A stretch of 44,272 nt of DNA, from contig JAITQD010000096.1 in the NCBI GenBank assembly GCA_031289095.1, positions 1-44,272 of the forward strand. The letters are read 5' to 3'. This document shows, in pieces, positions 43,044 through 44,272 of the stretch. The position numbers and the translations under genes were made by a program. Each line of letters begins with the position of its first letter. The first letter of the stretch is position 1. This DNA is from Azoarcus sp. Its GTDB lineage: Bacteria > Pseudomonadota > Gammaproteobacteria > Burkholderiales > Rhodocyclaceae. A model generated the notes under the pieces. It saw only the letters and a list, made by a program, of their open reading frames with translations. It was not told the origin of the DNA and made no database searches.

Positions 43044-43071
43044 ATTCTAGCGGGAAAACGCTTGTTTTCAA
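43044..43071 (-). promoter_or_regulatory. Promoter of the tRNA-Arg remnant/tRNA-His unit
   Basis: On the minus strand TTGAAA (43066-43071), a 16-nt spacer and TAGAAT (43044-43049). Transcription would begin about 10-12 nt before the broken tRNA-Arg and run on into tRNA-His, so the His tRNA can still be made. Confidence 0.6.
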
Positions 43072-43191
43072 ATTTCAAAGCCAAAAAAACGACCCTTGCA
43101 ACCACGCGGCTTACAGGACGCAAAAAGGCGCATATTCCAAAAAACAAATGACGTTTGCAAGGACTCGCGCACGCAAGAGGCACGCATTATA

Positions 43192-43304
43192 GCGGGTTCT
43201 TGGCGACGCGCAACAACTGCCCAGGGTGCGGCGCGGATCGTCGCGGCGGCGAGGCGTTCCTGTCCCCAACCGGCGGCTGCGGTCTTGATGTCGTCGTTCG
43301 TTAT
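43192..43304 (-). pseudogene. Start-less third open frame of the phage relic
   Basis: On the minus strand the frame ATA-TNDDIKTAAAGWGQERLAA (from 43304) looks coding and follows a GAGGGGCGAG ribosome-binding-like stretch. Its first codon is ATA. If that A were G the junction would read ATGA, coupling it to the gene before it. The frame then runs into the TATAAT-containing flank at about 43191, so both start and body are lost. No function can be named. Confidence 0.4.
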
Positions 43305-43483
43305 CTCGCCCCTCGCCGATCACATGTCTGCTGGTGTGAATTTTCGTCGAGCCGGTTCAACAGCGGTGCGTCGCAGTAGAGACAAACGTCCGGTGCTGCG
43401 AGGGCCTGCGGGTTGGCGACGGCTCAGATTGACGCTGTGATTATTTTCGCTTGCCCCTGGGCAAGATCGACAGTGTAGGTCAT
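43301..43483 (-). pseudogene. Small Cys-containing phage protein with in-frame stop
   Basis: The frame begins MTYTVDLAQGQAKIITASI, is stopped by TGA at 43424-43426 and continues in the same frame as AVANPQALAAPDVCLYCDAP...TCDRRGAR to TAA 43301-43303. CLYC plus a later Cys recall a small zinc-binding protein. Its ATG overlaps the stop of the portal remnant (ATGA), as in a phage late operon. I do not recognise the family. Confidence 0.5.
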
Positions 43484-43775
43484 GCGTTGTCCTCGACGTC
43501 GGAGCGTCCGCGCAGTTCCATCGCGGCGAATGCGGCAGTCATCGTCGATACGAGGGTGTTGTCGTCGAGTTTCGGGTATGCCGCGAGCAGCATGCTGCGG
43601 AATTACTCCAGATTGCCAGTATGGCCTCAATTGTTTCGAGCCAACCGTCGATCGCGGGAGTGGCTTCACGCAGCAGGCGGTCAGCCAATAGGGCCAGCGC
43701 GTCCGGTTGGCCGGGTGTGGGTTCGGCGAATTCGGCGCACACCGGTTGCGGGAGAGTCAATGCGGTGGCGAATTT
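43480..43775 (-). pseudogene. Mu-like portal protein (DUF935) C-terminal remnant
   Basis: Two pieces in different minus-strand frames match the end of DUF935 (Mu gp29-like) portal proteins. The first is FATALTLPQPV...PDALALLADRLLREATPAIDG. The second, after a frameshift near 43610 and a TAA in place of a sense codon, is FRSMLLAAYPKLDDNTL then MELRGRSDVEDNA and TGA 43480-43482. Upstream the frame is cut at 43776-43778 where the CRISPR leader begins. Only about 95 of some 500 codons survive. Confidence 0.65.
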
Positions 43776-43889
43776 TCACTGATTAGTTTAACTATTTGAC
43801 ATATCATGCCGCGATTCGGCACGAGGAGTTTTTCCGGTAGAATTTCAGCTTCTGATATTTCTCTTATTTTTCACGGGAGTATTGGAAGT
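43776..43889 (+). promoter_or_regulatory. CRISPR leader
   Basis: The 114 nt before the first repeat are AT-richer than the surroundings (for instance ATTAGTTTAACTATTTGACA and TTCTCTTATTTTTC), as leaders of type I-E arrays are. TTGACA at 43796-43801 and TAGAAT at 43838-43843 are promoter-like but too far apart to pair. Orientation agrees with the repeat, whose 5' end is GTGTTCCCC, so the array is read on the plus strand. Confidence 0.7.
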
Positions 43890-44272
43890 GTGTTCCCCAC
43901 AGATGTGGGGATGAACCGGGAAGAAGCCGCCAGCCTGCGTATTTCAGTCATGTGTTCCCCACAGATGTGGGGATGAACCGTTTTACCACCGTTTTTTTTC
44001 CGTTGATCTCTTGTGTTCCCCACAGATGTGGGGATGAACCGGGATTTCCCACACAGGTTTCAATTGAGCGATGGTGTTCCCCACAGATGTGGGGATGAAC
44101 CAGGTAATCACCTCCCGCCTCTTCGAGCCGATCAGTGTTCCCCACAGATGTGGGGATGAACCGCGGACGTGGCATTTTGGGCGTCGGCTGTGCGAGTGTT
44201 CCCCACAGATGTGGGGATGAACCGGCAACAACATCGCAGACATCATTGAGACACTAGTGTTCCCCACAGATG
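43890..44272 (+). CRISPR. Type I-E-like CRISPR array (runs off the window)
   Basis: Six complete 29-nt repeats start at 43890, 43952, 44013, 44074, 44135 and 44196; a seventh is cut at 44272. The repeat reads GTGTTCCCCACAGAT then GTGGGGATGAACCG and contains the CCCCAC/GTGGGG stem of the I-E (Cas6e) class. Spacers are 33 nt (first) and 32 nt (five others). The fourth repeat ends in A instead of G. No cas gene lies in the window; in most I-E loci they sit on the leader side, where only phage debris and tRNA genes are found here. Confidence 0.97.

Overview
The window is high-GC DNA (about 60-63 % by eye) from a betaproteobacterial chromosome. The best guess is a Rhodocyclales-like organism. This rests on a DUF3579 gene beside rpsT, an exosortase/PEP-CTERM module, electron-transfer-flavoprotein and acyl-CoA dehydrogenase genes, indolepyruvate:ferredoxin oxidoreductase with phenylacetate-CoA ligase, and tRNA-Arg/tRNA-His neighbours. 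No species can be named from the sequence alone.

Layout. 1-6131: end of polyphosphate kinase, DUF3579, rpsT, murJ, a small conserved gene, a membrane-anchored metallophosphoesterase and a MATE transporter. 6137-11919: an exosortase island. On the minus strand are a VIT/VWA protein with a PEP-CTERM tail, an exosortase and an EpsI-like protein. A CreB/CreC-like two-component pair diverges from them. 11987-18151: two uncharacterised minus-strand operons, one of three helical/membrane genes including a DUF6384-like one, the other DUF2157-DUF4401-GDYXXLXY. 18348-26090: an aromatic-acid cluster paaK...iorA...iorB-paaI. It is broken up by a VapBC-type toxin-antitoxin pair, a FUSC membrane protein, and an AT-richer AAA ATPase with a shrunken DUF4276 partner. 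26159-26430: tRNA-Phe followed by the severed start of a phage integrase gene. 26603-33038: housekeeping genes (radA, lplT, a family-4-like uracil-DNA glycosylase, rimI, tsaB, yciB, a parvulin lipoprotein). 33148-42696: acyl-CoA dehydrogenase, a lone CbiM-like permease, etfA, etfB, an RluE-like synthase, dgkA, thiolase, a CobD/CbiB-family protein, yggX and argA. 42863-44272: tRNA-His, a tRNA-Arg(UCU) gene lacking its 5' part, a decayed Mu-like prophage fragment, and a type I-E-like CRISPR array that runs off the window with no cas gene in sight.

How the parts work together. PaaK, IorAB, the PaaI thioesterase, EtfAB, the acyl-CoA dehydrogenase and the thiolase fit a metabolism that turns aromatic amino acids and fatty or aryl acids into CoA thioesters and oxidises them. 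The exosortase island looks self-contained: one target, one processing enzyme, one accessory protein and one sensor-regulator pair. The accessory DNA clusters in three places: inside the ior locus, after tRNA-Phe, and after the tRNA-His/Arg pair.
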